44,548 nucleotides of DNA from Streptomyces bungoensis. GTDB lineage: Bacteria; Actinomycetota; Actinomycetes; Streptomycetales; Streptomycetaceae. The position numbers and the translations under genes are program-made. How positions within the stretch are numbered: position 1 is the first letter of the stretch; every line of letters begins with the position of its first letter. Under the pieces are notes generated by a model. The model did no database searches. It saw only the letters and a list, made by a program, of their open reading frames with translations, and was not told the origin of the DNA. Of the stretch, positions 18,101 to 26,081 are shown piece after piece. The stretch is from the NCBI RefSeq assembly GCF_001514215.1, contig NZ_KQ948860.1, positions 150,794 through 195,341 on the forward strand. The letters run 5' to 3'.

Positions 18101-21100
18101 ACGTGACCGGCGCCGAGGCCGGCGAGGACACCTACGACGCGGACTACTTCGTCCGGCACATCCGGCAGCCCGTGCTCTTCCACGACGGTGCCGCCGCCCT
18201 GGCCGAGCTGGGGGTGGACGTCCTGCTGGAGGTGGGACCGGACCGCACGCTGGTCAACCTGGTGCGGGCGGCCGGCCTGACCCCGGCCGGCGGGGGCGTG
18301 CCCTCGCTGCATCGCGGCGGCGCCGACCGCGCCCAGCTGCTGGCCGCCGCCCGGCACCTCTACGAGCACGGCCAGGAGCTCGACTTCACCGCCGTGACCG
18401 GCCGCCCGGCCGGCCCCGCCCCGGCGCCGCGCTACCCGTTCGCGGACACCGCGTACTGGACCTCGGCCGCACAGGCGGCCCGCCCGGCGGACGGCCCGTC
18501 GCGCCCCGCCCGCGGCCGGCACTGGGGCGCCGAGCTGAAGTCCCCCGCGCTCAGCGGGCGCGCCTTCTCCTTCGCGCGCCGCTGCGACTTCCCCGCCTAC
18601 CTCACCGACCACCGCCTCTACGGCACGGTCGTCACCCCGGCCGCCTCCCACCTGGCCACGGTGGTGTCGGCGCTCGGCGGGGACGGCTCACCGGTGCTGG
18701 TCCGGGACCTGATCTGCCCCCGGGCGCTCGTCATCAAGGACGGCGAGGAGTACGAGGTGCAGATCACCGTCGACCGGCCCGGACCCGACGGCGGCGCCGA
18801 ACTGTCGGTGCAGAGCCTGCTCGACGCCGAGCGCGGCATCTGGCAGAAGCACATCGGCGGCCGCTACTCGGCCCCGGCCGTCGAGGACACCCACCGGCCG
18901 CGCCCCGACGACCGCGCCGCGTTCACGGCGTCCGCCGACCGGCACCTGACCCGCGCCGACTTCTACGACCACTTCCGCACCCTCGGCTACACCCTCGGCC
19001 CGTCCTTCCAGTGGATCGACGAGGCGTGGATCCGCGGCGAGGAGGCGCTCGTGCGCTACCGGATGCCCGAACTGCCCGACGACCCGGCCGACTACGAGCT
19101 GTACCCCGGCCTGATCGACTCGTGCTTCCAGAGCATCGCGGTGTTCCTGGTCGACGACGGCGCGGCCGAGGCGCCGTCCCTGGCCATCCCGTTCGCCGCG
19201 CGGGAGCTGTCCTTCCACGGACGGCCGCTCGCGGACGGCGAGCTGTGGGGCCGGGTGCGGGTGCTGCGCGCCGAGCCGCTGGCCAACGACCGGCTGCGGG
19301 TGGAGACCGCCGACCTGCACCTGTACGCCGTCGACTCCGCCACCGGCGCCGAGCACAGCGTGTTCCGCGCCGACGAGTTCCGCATCCGGCACGCGGCACG
19401 GGAGGTCCTGGAGGCCGGCCTGCGCGACGACCGCCTGGTGCGGGTCCTGGAGTGGGTGCCGCTGCCCGACGCGGCGGACACCCCGCGGGCCGGCTCCCGC
19501 TCCGTGGCCCTGCTGGGCGACGACGACGCGCTGGCCGGCGCCCTGACGGCGGCCGGGCACCGGGTCACCGTGCACGCAGGTACCGCACCGGACCGGCCCG
19601 ACGCCGACCTGGTGGTGGACGCCCGCTGGCTGCGCGGCGGATCCGGCGCCCGCGCCGCACTGGACGCGACCCGCGCGGTGGCGGCCACCCTGCGGTCCCT
19701 CCCCCAGGAGCTGCCCTACGCCCTGCTCGCCGACGGCGGCACCGGCCGCGCCCCCTTGCGCGAGGCCCTGTTCGGGCTGCTCACCTCCGTGGAGGCCGAG
19801 CAGGCGGAACGGCGGCTGACCCGGCTGCGCCTCGACGCCGGATGGAGTGCCGAGGGGCTCGCCGCGCTGGTGGGCGCGCTGCCGGAGGAGACCCGGCTGG
19901 CGCTGGCCGCCGACGGGGTGCGGGGCGCCCGGCTGGCCGACCTGCCCGCGCAGCCCACCACCCGCCAGGACGCCGGCGGCGCCCTGATCACCGGCGGGCT
20001 CGGCGCGCTCGGCCTGGCCGTGGCCGCCGCGCACGCCGCGCGGGGCGGCGACCGGCTGACCCTGATGGCCCGGTCCGCGCCCGGCCCCGTCGAGCAGCGG
20101 GTGATCGACGCGCTGACCGCGTCGGGCGTGCGGGTGACGACCGTGCGCGGCGACGTCACCGACCCGGACGACGTCGCCCGGGCCGTCTCGGCCGCCACCG
20201 CCGACGGACCGCTGGGCACCGTCTACCACCTGGCCGGCATCAACGCCGACGCCGCCTTCCCGACGCTGACGGACGCCTCGTACGAGAAGGTCTTCCAGGC
20301 CAAGGCGCTGGGGGCGGACGTCCTCGTCGACGCGGTCGCCGGGCACGCCCCGCGGTCCGTGGTGCTGTTCTCCTCGGTCTCGGCGGTGCTCGGCTCCGCC
20401 GGCCAGGCCAACTACGCGGCCGCCAACGGCTATCTGGACGGCCTGGCCGAGGCGCTGCGCGCCGGCGGCACGGCCGCGACCAGCGTCAACTGGGGCCCGT
20501 GGGTGCCGGAGGCGAAGGGCGGCATGGCCGCCGACGCGGCCGTCGCGCGGGCGGCGCAGCGGCTCGGCATCCGGGCCCTGTCCGACGCGGACGCCGCGCT
20601 GCCGCTGGCCGTCGCCGCTGAGGGCGAGTGGGACCGGCTGGTCGTGGTGGCCCTGGACGCTGCCCGCTACGCCGAGCGCACCGCGGGGCACCCCCGGGGC
20701 GCACTGGTCGCGGCCCTCGCGGAGGCCGTGCCCGCCGCCGCGGCACCGCGCGGTGAGGCCGAGCCCGAGGGCTGGCTGCGCGACCGGCTGCGCGAGAGCG
20801 GTGCCGAGGACGCCGAGTACGCGCTGCGGGACGCGGTGCGCGGCCTCGTCGCCCGGATGCTCGGCTCGCAGGACGGGCTGCCCGCGGACGGCTCCGGCGA
20901 CGCCGAGGGCTTCTCGCAGCTCGGCCTCGACTCGATCATGGCGATCGACCTGCGGACGGCTCTCGCCCACGCCATGGGCCGCGCCCTGCCCGCCACGGTC
21001 GCCATCGACCACCCCAGCGTCCTGGCGATGAGCGGCTTCCTCACCGCGCTCACCGCGCCGGACGCCCCGGCGGCCGAGCCGGCCCCGGTGCGCGCGCCGG

Positions 21101-21246
21101 CGGCCGTGGCCGCGGGCGCCCCGACCGGACCGGCCGGATCCCCGGGCACCGCCCTCGACGCACTCGACACCCTCGACTCCCTCGAGGACCTCTCCATCGA
21201 CGAGCTGCTCCGGGCCGTCGACGACGACCTCGCCCAGGACCAGTGA
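12181..21246 (+). CDS. Type I PKS, two modules: KS-KR-ACP (no AT) and KS-AT-DH-KR-ACP
   Basis: This is a 3021-residue synthase. An N-terminal helix (about 25-43) looks like a docking coil. Module 1 has a KS (about 52-465; Cys214, His349, His389). A linker of about 135 residues ending YPWERKRF follows directly, with no GHSxG or HAFH, so the AT is absent. The KR has Trp985, Tyr993 and Asn997 and no LDD, an A-type pattern. The ACP serine is Ser1154. Module 2 has a KS (Cys1401, His1536, His1576) and an AT with Ser1844 and HAFH at 1941-1944, the malonyl-CoA type. Its DH has His2144 with the full HxxxGxxxxP and Asp2313/Gln2317. Its KR (Tyr2745, Asn2749) keeps the last Asp of LDD, suggesting B-type, and the ACP serine is Ser2918. 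The acidic C-terminal helix SLEDLSIDELLRAVDDDL is docking-like. The start is GTG 12181. Confidence 0.93.
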   Translation: MTSTPTHETPAGRQSGAGRGTATPLSRAMDTIKKLRAELEDAKAGGGNGGPLAVVGVGLRLPGGIADLDGYWAALSGGRDLVRPMPEHRKEPFAAAWNDLPHRGGHLDDVLGFDAAFFGISPREARSLDPQHRLLLEVAWEALEDAALPPRALAEAGRRTGLYVGVTGQDYRDWQPAGQEDAYWLTGNGHCFAAGRLAYTMGLMGPALSVDTACSSSLTAVHLAGQALRRGECDVALAGGVNLILSPRSTRLIMQTNSLAPDGLCKAFDARANGFTRGEGCGVVVLKRLADARRDGDRIHAVVRGSAVNQDGRSSGFTAPNVRAQIALVRAALDDAGLTPDAIGAVEAHGTGTALGDPIEVEALVAALDRSAGGDTPLRVGSVKTSLGHLEAASGIAGLIRGVLSVERRAIPPVVHLRTLNPRIDLDGTGIEIPRETVAWEAGESGPGSCLGVSSFGMSGTNAHVVLGPVTAAERPAPAPAVPAVPGFELSARGEDALRAWAGLLAGRLELLSDEEYAAFAYTVTHGRARHELRALVTATDRAQALDALRALAAGTTPDTVTLTRSTPDAPPADLTAGLPRAVVGLPAYPWERKRFAPAEAQDAAAAVPAGTDGTGTGTADAGTATGDGAALPCLRLDWTPYTPAPGAAPTRPLLIAGDDRAAVDLLARAARDGGTRPVAVLDALPADDAAWRRARAAHPGDLLLVLAAAPLPATPDAPAPTAHAAAVAAAAAAAVRALPEGPGRVHLVTSGVRQVTGCDPIARGDHGVLHGLAPVLALEFPRVWGGVVDLPAEPGAEDAAAALAALAADDAEDLLAVRAGQAYAARLRPVEEASRPLPVRSDGTYLVTGGLGAIGRVLARDLAARGAGRLVLVGRRPQGGLPAEATALLTELAAAGTPAQYVAADVGDGPALAAALGVLDGLPPLRGIVHTAGAIARLPLAEAGPDSFAAALHGKFTGAHWLHLLAADRPLDFFVHTSSVSAVWGTSGYGAYAAANGALDALAEHAAADGRPATSIAYGPWDLDGMADEEARAQLARMGVRPVTRDQGSAALTPAAPHGAHLIACGLDAGRFRTVMNAVRPRPLFDTLDGTPDGTPETPAAPTPAEELRAASATRRPALVARQVRAVLAGILGHDDPAALPERTGFLDLGLDSIMAVDAAAELSDVLGLDVGIGDIFGHPSLERLSAELTGRLADPGAARPARPAARPAPAAPRPAGTAAPAAQPAPAAPATPADAASEPIAIVGMAGRFPGADSVEAFWSLLEEGRDGVGPVPADRWDAEAAGTPAQGGFLSDIRRFDAAFFDIPAREAESLDPQQRLLLEAAWHALEDAACAPSALAGSRTGVFLGISNSDYARVLESGGPDGLDAYFPTGTALNAAAGRIAYYLDLRGPALAVDTACSSSLVALHLAVRSLRSGETDRALAGGVNVITAPSVSTAVARAHMLSPAGRCKTFDASADGFVRAEGCGMLVLRRLSDALRDGDRVLAVVHGTAINQDGASSGFTAPNGTAQRRVISGALADAGVTGADIDYLEAHGTGTSLGDPIELEAAWDVLGPGRRPGEPLLIGSVKSNIGHAESASGIASVVKTVLALRHGRIPAGLHFETPNPHVPWRDMNVRVVDSRVPWAPGDRPRLAGVSGFGFSGTNAHIVLGEAPGSAASTAPRPADQAGPLLLPLSAPDPAGLERLTCAWERTLEQADEERLPDLVATAGAGRAHLPVRRAVLGADREALLAALRSAAAPASAATRAPAVGLLFSGQGAQYFGMGRDLYETEPVFGAVIDDCDRILTPFLGDSLLNLVFYGEDPQAVNQTRITQPALVALELALAALWESWGVTATAVMGHSVGEVAAAIHAGVLSREDGLTLIAHRARLMQSTEPGGMLSVPGDPADARAWADEAEVDVAAVNGPASVVLAGPKDRLAALAARLTEQGVRSRELTVSHAFHSRLMDPVLEEFRAAVAPLSFHVPRIPVIANVTGAEAGEDTYDADYFVRHIRQPVLFHDGAAALAELGVDVLLEVGPDRTLVNLVRAAGLTPAGGGVPSLHRGGADRAQLLAAARHLYEHGQELDFTAVTGRPAGPAPAPRYPFADTAYWTSAAQAARPADGPSRPARGRHWGAELKSPALSGRAFSFARRCDFPAYLTDHRLYGTVVTPAASHLATVVSALGGDGSPVLVRDLICPRALVIKDGEEYEVQITVDRPGPDGGAELSVQSLLDAERGIWQKHIGGRYSAPAVEDTHRPRPDDRAAFTASADRHLTRADFYDHFRTLGYTLGPSFQWIDEAWIRGEEALVRYRMPELPDDPADYELYPGLIDSCFQSIAVFLVDDGAAEAPSLAIPFAARELSFHGRPLADGELWGRVRVLRAEPLANDRLRVETADLHLYAVDSATGAEHSVFRADEFRIRHAAREVLEAGLRDDRLVRVLEWVPLPDAADTPRAGSRSVALLGDDDALAGALTAAGHRVTVHAGTAPDRPDADLVVDARWLRGGSGARAALDATRAVAATLRSLPQELPYALLADGGTGRAPLREALFGLLTSVEAEQAERRLTRLRLDAGWSAEGLAALVGALPEETRLALAADGVRGARLADLPAQPTTRQDAGGALITGGLGALGLAVAAAHAARGGDRLTLMARSAPGPVEQRVIDALTASGVRVTTVRGDVTDPDDVARAVSAATADGPLGTVYHLAGINADAAFPTLTDASYEKVFQAKALGADVLVDAVAGHAPRSVVLFSSVSAVLGSAGQANYAAANGYLDGLAEALRAGGTAATSVNWGPWVPEAKGGMAADAAVARAAQRLGIRALSDADAALPLAVAAEGEWDRLVVVALDAARYAERTAGHPRGALVAALAEAVPAAAAPRGEAEPEGWLRDRLRESGAEDAEYALRDAVRGLVARMLGSQDGLPADGSGDAEGFSQLGLDSIMAIDLRTALAHAMGRALPATVAIDHPSVLAMSGFLTALTAPDAPAAEPAPVRAPAAVAAGAPTGPAGSPGTALDALDTLDSLEDLSIDELLRAVDDDLAQDQ

Positions 21247-21281
21247 GCAGGCGATGACCACCGAAGCGCAGGAGCAGTGAG

Positions 21282-23684
21282 ATGCCCGAAGAGTCTGTGA
21301 AACCGGAAGAACTGCGGCGGGTGATCCAGGACCAGCTCAGGCTGTCCCGCCGGCTCAAGGAGAAGCTCGCCGCGGCCGAGGCCCGCGCGCACGCCCCCGT
21401 CGCCGTCGTGGGGACGGCGATGCGGCTGCCCGGCGGGGTGGACCACCCGCGCGCCTACCGCGACTTCCTGTACAGCGACGACCCCGACTTCCGTGCCCTG
21501 TCCACGATCCCGGCCGACCGCCCCTCGCTGCGGGCCGTCCACCACCCCGAACCCGGCACCGCCGGCCGGTCGTACGTCGACCGGGCCGGGTTCCTCGACG
21601 ACATCGCCTCCTTCGACGCCGCCTTCTTCGGCATCTCGCAGCGGGAGGCCGAGACCATGGACCCCCAGCAGCGGCTGCTCCTGGAGGTCTCCTGGGAGGC
21701 CCTGGAGCGCGCGGGCATCGCGGCGCGCCGCCAGGACCGGCTGCCGGTGGGCGTGTTCATCGGCGCGATGGCCTCGGAGTACGGCCGGCGCTTCGTCACC
21801 GACGGCGACTACAGCCGGATCGACCCCTACCACTCCACCGGCAGCGGCCACTGCTTCCTGGCCGGCCGCGTCTCGTACGCGCTGGGTCTGTCCGGGCCGG
21901 CGCTGAGCGTCGACACCGCCTGCTCCTCCTCGCTGGTGGCGATCCACCAGGCGGTGCGGTCGCTGCGCTCGGGCGAGTGCGGGTACGCGCTGGCCGGCGG
22001 CGCCAACCTGATCCTGGGGTCCGAGCTGATGGTGGCCCTGTGCCAGGGCGAGGCCCTGTCGCCGGGCGGCCGTTCGCGCACCTTCCTCGCGGACGCCGAC
22101 GGTTACGGCCGCGGCGAGGGCGTCGGCGTGATCGCGCTGATGCGGCTGGACGAGGCGGTGGCCCAGGGCCGTGAGGTGCACGCCGTGATCCGCGGCACGG
22201 CCGTCAACCACGACGGCGCGTCCTCGGGGTTCACCGTGCCCAGCGGCCCGGCCCAGCAGGAGGTGGTCCGGGCCGCGCTGGCCGACGCCCGCGTCGAACC
22301 GTCCGCCGTGGGCTACGTAGAGGCGCACGGCACCGGCACCGCCCTCGGCGACCCGATCGAGGTGGGCGCGCTGGACGCGGTGATCGGCACCGGGGCCGAG
22401 GGCCGGACGGAGCCGGTGGTGCTGGGCAGTGTGAAGGCGCGCATCGGGCACCTGGAGGCGGCGGCCGGCATCGCCGGGGTGCTGAAGCTGGTCGTGCTGC
22501 TCGGCGAGGAGTCCCTGCCGGCGGCGGTGCAGTCCGGCGACGGACGGCTCAACTCCCTGATCCCGTGGGACCAGATCGCCCTGGACGTGCCCCGGAAGGC
22601 CGGCGCGTGGCGGGTGCCGCCCGGCGCCCGGGTGGCCGGGATCAGCTCCTTCGGCCTGTCCGGCACCAACGCCCACGCGGTGCTCTCCGGGCACGTCACG
22701 GCCGCGGCCGGCGGGGCGGCGCCGGAGCCGGGCCACCCGGAACTGCTCACGCTGTCCGCCAAGGACCCGGCGGCGCTGGCCGAGCTCACCGAGCGGGTGC
22801 GCACCGCGCTGGCCGGGCGGGACGCCGCCGGGGTCGCCGCGCTGTGCCACACCATGCGTGCCGGGCGCGTCCACTTCGGGCACCGGCTCGCCGTGGTCGG
22901 CACCGACGCCGGCGAGCTGGTCGCCGCGCTCGCCGGCGTGCGGCGCGGCACCGGCGCACCGGCCGTCGACCGGGTCACGCTGACGGCGTCCGGGCCCGAC
23001 GAGGTCCTGGAAGGGGCGCTGGACGTGCTCGCCCGGCGCTTCCCCGGGCTCGCGGCGGCGGCGCGGGGCTCGGCGGCCCCCGCCGGCCGGCTGGGCGGGC
23101 TGCTGGCCGCGCTCGGCGTCCGCACGTCGGCCGGCCCGGCCGGGGAGCGGGACGCGGCCCCGGCCGCGTACCTGAAGGCCGCGGGCGAGATCCTGCCGCT
23201 GGTCACCGACGACCCGGAGGCCGCGCCCCGGCTGCTGGCGGCGGCGCTCGCCGCGCTGTACCACGGCGGCGCCGACCTGCGGCTGGACCGGCTGGCGGCG
23301 CCCGGCGCCCGTTTCACGGACGCGCCCACCTACCCGTTCCAGCGCAAGCGGTTCTGGGTGGACGAGCCCGAGCCGGGCCGTCCCGCCGACGCGCCCGCCG
23401 TGGCGGAGGCGTCCGCGCCGGCGCCCCGGGACACCGCCGAGGTCTGCGGCTACCTCGCCGCCGAACTGGCCGCCGTCCTCAAGGCGGACGGCCTGCTGCC
23501 GATCGACGTGCCGTTCTGCGAGGTCGGCGGCGACTCCTTCACCGCGATGATGCTCACCAAGAGCGTCGAGCAGCGCTACGGGGTCGAACTGCCCACGCTC
23601 GACTGCCCGGTGGAGATGCCCGTCGGCGATCTCCTCGTGCACCTCGGCGACCAGCTGTCCGCCGCCATGGGATGGGAGAAATGA
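21282..23684 (+). CDS. Type I PKS with KS and ACP only (AT-less module)
   Basis: This 800-residue protein begins with a charged docking-like coil (about 5-33). A KS follows (about 38-460; Cys214, His349, His390). The next 250 residues keep the KS-AT adaptor (LLTLSAKDP to about 560) and the post-AT linker ending YPFQRKRFW near 684, but no AT catalytic motif, as if the AT core had been lost. The C-terminal carrier (about 715-795) has Ser752 in a GGDS motif, closer to peptidyl carriers than to the GLDS of the other modules. There is no thioesterase. It probably receives the chain from the preceding bimodular PKS and is the last PKS station. AGGAG lies 7 nt before the ATG, and the stop overlaps the thioesterase start. 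Confidence 0.9.
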   Translation: MPEESVKPEELRRVIQDQLRLSRRLKEKLAAAEARAHAPVAVVGTAMRLPGGVDHPRAYRDFLYSDDPDFRALSTIPADRPSLRAVHHPEPGTAGRSYVDRAGFLDDIASFDAAFFGISQREAETMDPQQRLLLEVSWEALERAGIAARRQDRLPVGVFIGAMASEYGRRFVTDGDYSRIDPYHSTGSGHCFLAGRVSYALGLSGPALSVDTACSSSLVAIHQAVRSLRSGECGYALAGGANLILGSELMVALCQGEALSPGGRSRTFLADADGYGRGEGVGVIALMRLDEAVAQGREVHAVIRGTAVNHDGASSGFTVPSGPAQQEVVRAALADARVEPSAVGYVEAHGTGTALGDPIEVGALDAVIGTGAEGRTEPVVLGSVKARIGHLEAAAGIAGVLKLVVLLGEESLPAAVQSGDGRLNSLIPWDQIALDVPRKAGAWRVPPGARVAGISSFGLSGTNAHAVLSGHVTAAAGGAAPEPGHPELLTLSAKDPAALAELTERVRTALAGRDAAGVAALCHTMRAGRVHFGHRLAVVGTDAGELVAALAGVRRGTGAPAVDRVTLTASGPDEVLEGALDVLARRFPGLAAAARGSAAPAGRLGGLLAALGVRTSAGPAGERDAAPAAYLKAAGEILPLVTDDPEAAPRLLAAALAALYHGGADLRLDRLAAPGARFTDAPTYPFQRKRFWVDEPEPGRPADAPAVAEASAPAPRDTAEVCGYLAAELAAVLKADGLLPIDVPFCEVGGDSFTAMMLTKSVEQRYGVELPTLDCPVEMPVGDLLVHLGDQLSAAMGWEK

Positions 23685-24511
23685 ACAGATCGCCGAACGG
23701 TTCCACGTGCCGCCCCGTGACGAGTGGGGCGCACGGCCTCACCTCCGTCTTCCACCGCCCCCGCCCGGTCGACGCGCCCGCGCTGCGGCTGATCGGCTTC
23801 CACCACGCGGGCGGTTCCGCGGCCGTCTACCGGCCGCTCGTCCACCACCTGCCCGACGACTGGGACCTGCTCCTGCTCGACCTGCCCGGGCGCGGCCGCC
23901 GCGCCGGGCAGGCCCCCCTGGACGCCATGACCGACGTGGTCGCGACCGCGGTCGCGGACGTGCTGCCGTGGGTCGACGGCACCCCGCTGGCCCTGTTCGG
24001 CCACAGCATGGGGGCGATCGTCGCGCTGGAGACGGCCCGCTCCCTGGAGGGCCTGGACCGGGCCCCGGTGTGGACGGGCGTGTCGGGCCGGGTCGCCCCG
24101 CGCTTCAGCCGGCCCGGCGAGACCCCGCTCAGCACGCTCGACGACGAGGCGCTGCTGCGGGTGCTGCACGGCCTGGGCGGCATGCCGGAGCGCATCACCG
24201 AGGCCCCCGACTTCCTCGAGCGGTTCCTGCGCGTCGTGCGCGCCGACCTCACCGCGGTCGACCACTACCGCCCGGATCCGTCCCGTTCACCGCTGCGCTC
24301 GCCGCTGACGGTGTTCGGCGGCACCCAGGACGCGTGGGCGCCGCCGTCGGCGATGCACCTGTGGCGGCGGGAGACCGCCTGCCGCTACGCCCAGCGGTTC
24401 TTCCCCGGCGGCCACTTCTACTTCCTCGGCGAGCACTTCCGCGTCCTCACCCACCAGTTGGTCCGGCACGTCGACGCCTGCCGGACGGCCACCGCGCCCC
24501 ACGTGGCGTAG
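23681..24511 (+). CDS. Type II (editing) thioesterase
   Basis: This 276-residue alpha/beta hydrolase has the type II thioesterase layout. The nucleophile Ser is in GHSMGA, preceded by the LLLDLPGRGRR segment typical of the family. The acid is in GTQDAWAPP and the catalytic His in PGGHFYFL. Such enzymes remove stalled or wrongly primed acyl groups from carrier proteins, and that is the likely job here. Because no PKS carries its own thioesterase, a role in chain release cannot be ruled out, though FkbH/KASIII release seems likelier. The start chosen is ATG 23681, which overlaps the PKS stop as ATGA; longer in-frame extensions lie inside the PKS. Confidence 0.9.
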   Translation: MNRSPNGSTCRPVTSGAHGLTSVFHRPRPVDAPALRLIGFHHAGGSAAVYRPLVHHLPDDWDLLLLDLPGRGRRAGQAPLDAMTDVVATAVADVLPWVDGTPLALFGHSMGAIVALETARSLEGLDRAPVWTGVSGRVAPRFSRPGETPLSTLDDEALLRVLHGLGGMPERITEAPDFLERFLRVVRADLTAVDHYRPDPSRSPLRSPLTVFGGTQDAWAPPSAMHLWRRETACRYAQRFFPGGHFYFLGEHFRVLTHQLVRHVDACRTATAPHVA

Positions 24512-24525
24512 AACAGGAGAGCACC

Positions 24526-25563
24526 ATGCGTTGGGACAACGTCTACGTCGCCGGAGTCGGCGCCTATCTGCCCGAGCAGGTCGAGACGGCCGACGAGGCG
24601 GTCGCGGCCGGCCGTTACGACGCCGAGGAGGCCAAGGCCAACGGCATCCGCGCGGTGCGGGTGGCCGGCGCCGACGAGCCGGGCCCGGTGATGGCCGCCG
24701 CGGCCGGCAAGCAGGCAGTGGCCCGGGCCGGGCTGCCCGCCGACCGCTACGGCGCGGTGCTGCACGCCTGTGTCGGCCACCAGGGGCAGGACTTCTGGAC
24801 CCCGGTCAACTACGTGCAGAACGAGGCGGTCGGCGGCTCCGGCCTGACCGTCGAGATACGCCAGGGCTCCAACGGCGGCCTCGCCGCGGTCGAGCTGGCC
24901 GCCTCCCACCTCGCCGCCCGCTCCACCCCGCAGGCCGCGCTGGTCACCACCGGCGACGCGTTCCGGATGCCGTACTTCGACCGGTGGGGCACCGACAGCC
25001 AGCAGGTGTACGGCGACGGGGCGGGCGCGATGGTCCTGTCCAACCGGGGCGGTTTCGCCCGGCTGCGGTCCACCGCGAGCTACTCCGACTCGTCCCTGGA
25101 GCCCATCTACCGCGGCACCGGCGGCTGGACCGACGGACCGTTCCTGGACGGCAGGCCGGTGGACCTGCGCTCCCGCAAGACCGACTACCTGCTCCAGGAG
25201 GAGGGTGCCTACGACCGGGTCATCCAGCAGATGACGAAGCACGCCTCCGCGGTGCTGGAGGAGGCGCTGGCGGACGCCGACGCGAAGCTGTCGGACGCCC
25301 GCTTCTTCGTGCACGCGAACATCGCCGAGACGATCGCGGAGTTCTCCTTCTACTCCCTGCTCGGCGTCGACCGGGCCACCACCACCTACGACTGGGGGCA
25401 GGACTACGGCCACATGGGCGCCGGCGACCAGCTCATCGGCATCGACCACGTCGTCGGCACCCGCGACCCCAAGCCCGGCGACCTGCTGGTCTCCATGGGC
25501 GTCGGCGTCGGGTTCATGTGGACGGTCGCCGTCCTGGAGTTCACCGACACGCCCCGGTGGTGA
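24526..25563 (+). CDS. KASIII-like acyltransferase with Ser nucleophile (DpsC/CerJ class)
   Basis: This 345-residue KASIII-fold protein lacks the nucleophilic Cys. The motif reads RQGSNGGL, placing Ser115 at the Cys position. His263 lies in FFVHANI, and the FabH Asn position is replaced in GHMGAGDQ by His296, followed by Asp301. From memory, acyltransferase-type KASIII proteins (CerJ, ChlB3/ChlB6) and the daunorubicin starter enzyme DpsC (active-site Ser) share this GHxGAxD arrangement. It therefore probably transfers an acyl group onto a carrier rather than forming a C-C bond. It could prime the first PKS, which has no loading domain, or acylate an intermediate. AGGAGA precedes the ATG. It closes operon B and converges with a leftward gene. 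Confidence 0.82.
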   Translation: MRWDNVYVAGVGAYLPEQVETADEAVAAGRYDAEEAKANGIRAVRVAGADEPGPVMAAAAGKQAVARAGLPADRYGAVLHACVGHQGQDFWTPVNYVQNEAVGGSGLTVEIRQGSNGGLAAVELAASHLAARSTPQAALVTTGDAFRMPYFDRWGTDSQQVYGDGAGAMVLSNRGGFARLRSTASYSDSSLEPIYRGTGGWTDGPFLDGRPVDLRSRKTDYLLQEEGAYDRVIQQMTKHASAVLEEALADADAKLSDARFFVHANIAETIAEFSFYSLLGVDRATTTYDWGQDYGHMGAGDQLIGIDHVVGTRDPKPGDLLVSMGVGVGFMWTVAVLEFTDTPRW

Positions 25564-25587
25564 CGCGCGGCCGCCGGGGTCGCGTCA
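25561..25587. terminator. Candidate bidirectional terminator between convergent genes
   Basis: TGACGCG (25561-25567) and CGCGTCA (25581-25587) form a perfect 7-bp inverted repeat. Its outer bases are the stop codons of the KASIII-like gene and of the leftward membrane-protein gene. The 13-nt loop is G+C-rich. The position between converging genes supports a shared terminator, although the stem is short and lacks a T-run. Confidence 0.4.
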
Positions 25588-25926
25588 CTGGTTCCACAGC
25601 AGCCGCAGCGCGGCGTTGACCAGGAAGACACCGGCGAACGTCGCCGCCCAGCCCTGCTTGCCCGCAGCGGCCAGGGCGGCGGCGCCGGCGCCGAACCAGA
25701 GCGCCTCCAGCACCACCCGGCCCGCGCCGTGCACCGGGTACGGCGCCCGGGGAGAGCCCAGCATCGCCCACACCGCGATCATCACGACCGGGCCGCCGAC
25801 GCCGAGCAACACCTTGACCAGCCACTTGTCGCTCGCGGTGAAGCCCCACAGCGCGACCGCCGCGTACACGGAGAGTTCCAGCAGGAACATCACCAGCAGG
25901 TTGAAGGCCTTCAGGGACGAGATCAT
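25585..25926 (-). CDS. Small YrdB-like (DUF2568) membrane protein
   Basis: This 113-residue hydrophobic protein has about four membrane segments (near residues 5-25, 33-55, 70-90 and 92-110). The pattern of hydrophobic helices, the central SPRAPYPVHG stretch and the ALWFGAGAAAL segment fit the YrdB/DUF2568 family, for which I know no biochemical function. AAGGAG lies 8 nt before the ATG, which supports this start rather than the much longer upstream reading. It lies between the biosynthetic genes and the regulator and is transcribed leftward after the SARP gene. It might be a cluster-associated membrane protein or an unrelated passenger. Confidence 0.72.
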   Translation of the reverse strand: MISSLKAFNLLVMFLLELSVYAAVALWGFTASDKWLVKVLLGVGGPVVMIAVWAMLGSPRAPYPVHGAGRVVLEALWFGAGAAALAAAGKQGWAATFAGVFLVNAALRLLWNQ

Positions 25927-26081
25927 GACGGGACTCCTTGCGTCCGGCAGAGGTGTGAGGGGTTGCGTGCGGCGACGTCGAAGCGAGAGCAGCGGGGGGT
26001 TGCGAGGGCGACGGGCACGCCGGGGTGGTGGACAAGTGGGGGGTGGCGCGGGCGGATCCGGCGGCCGAAGCCGGCGGCGGG

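Noticed and set aside
12181..23684. Classic trans-AT PKS
   Set aside because: Two modules in the window have complete cis ATs, and no freestanding AT, ECH or trans-AT hallmark gene is present; only two modules lack ATs.
23681..24511. The alpha/beta hydrolase as an Agg5-type eliminase
   Set aside because: Its GHSMG, GRGRR and GGHFYFL motifs and length are those of an ordinary type II thioesterase.
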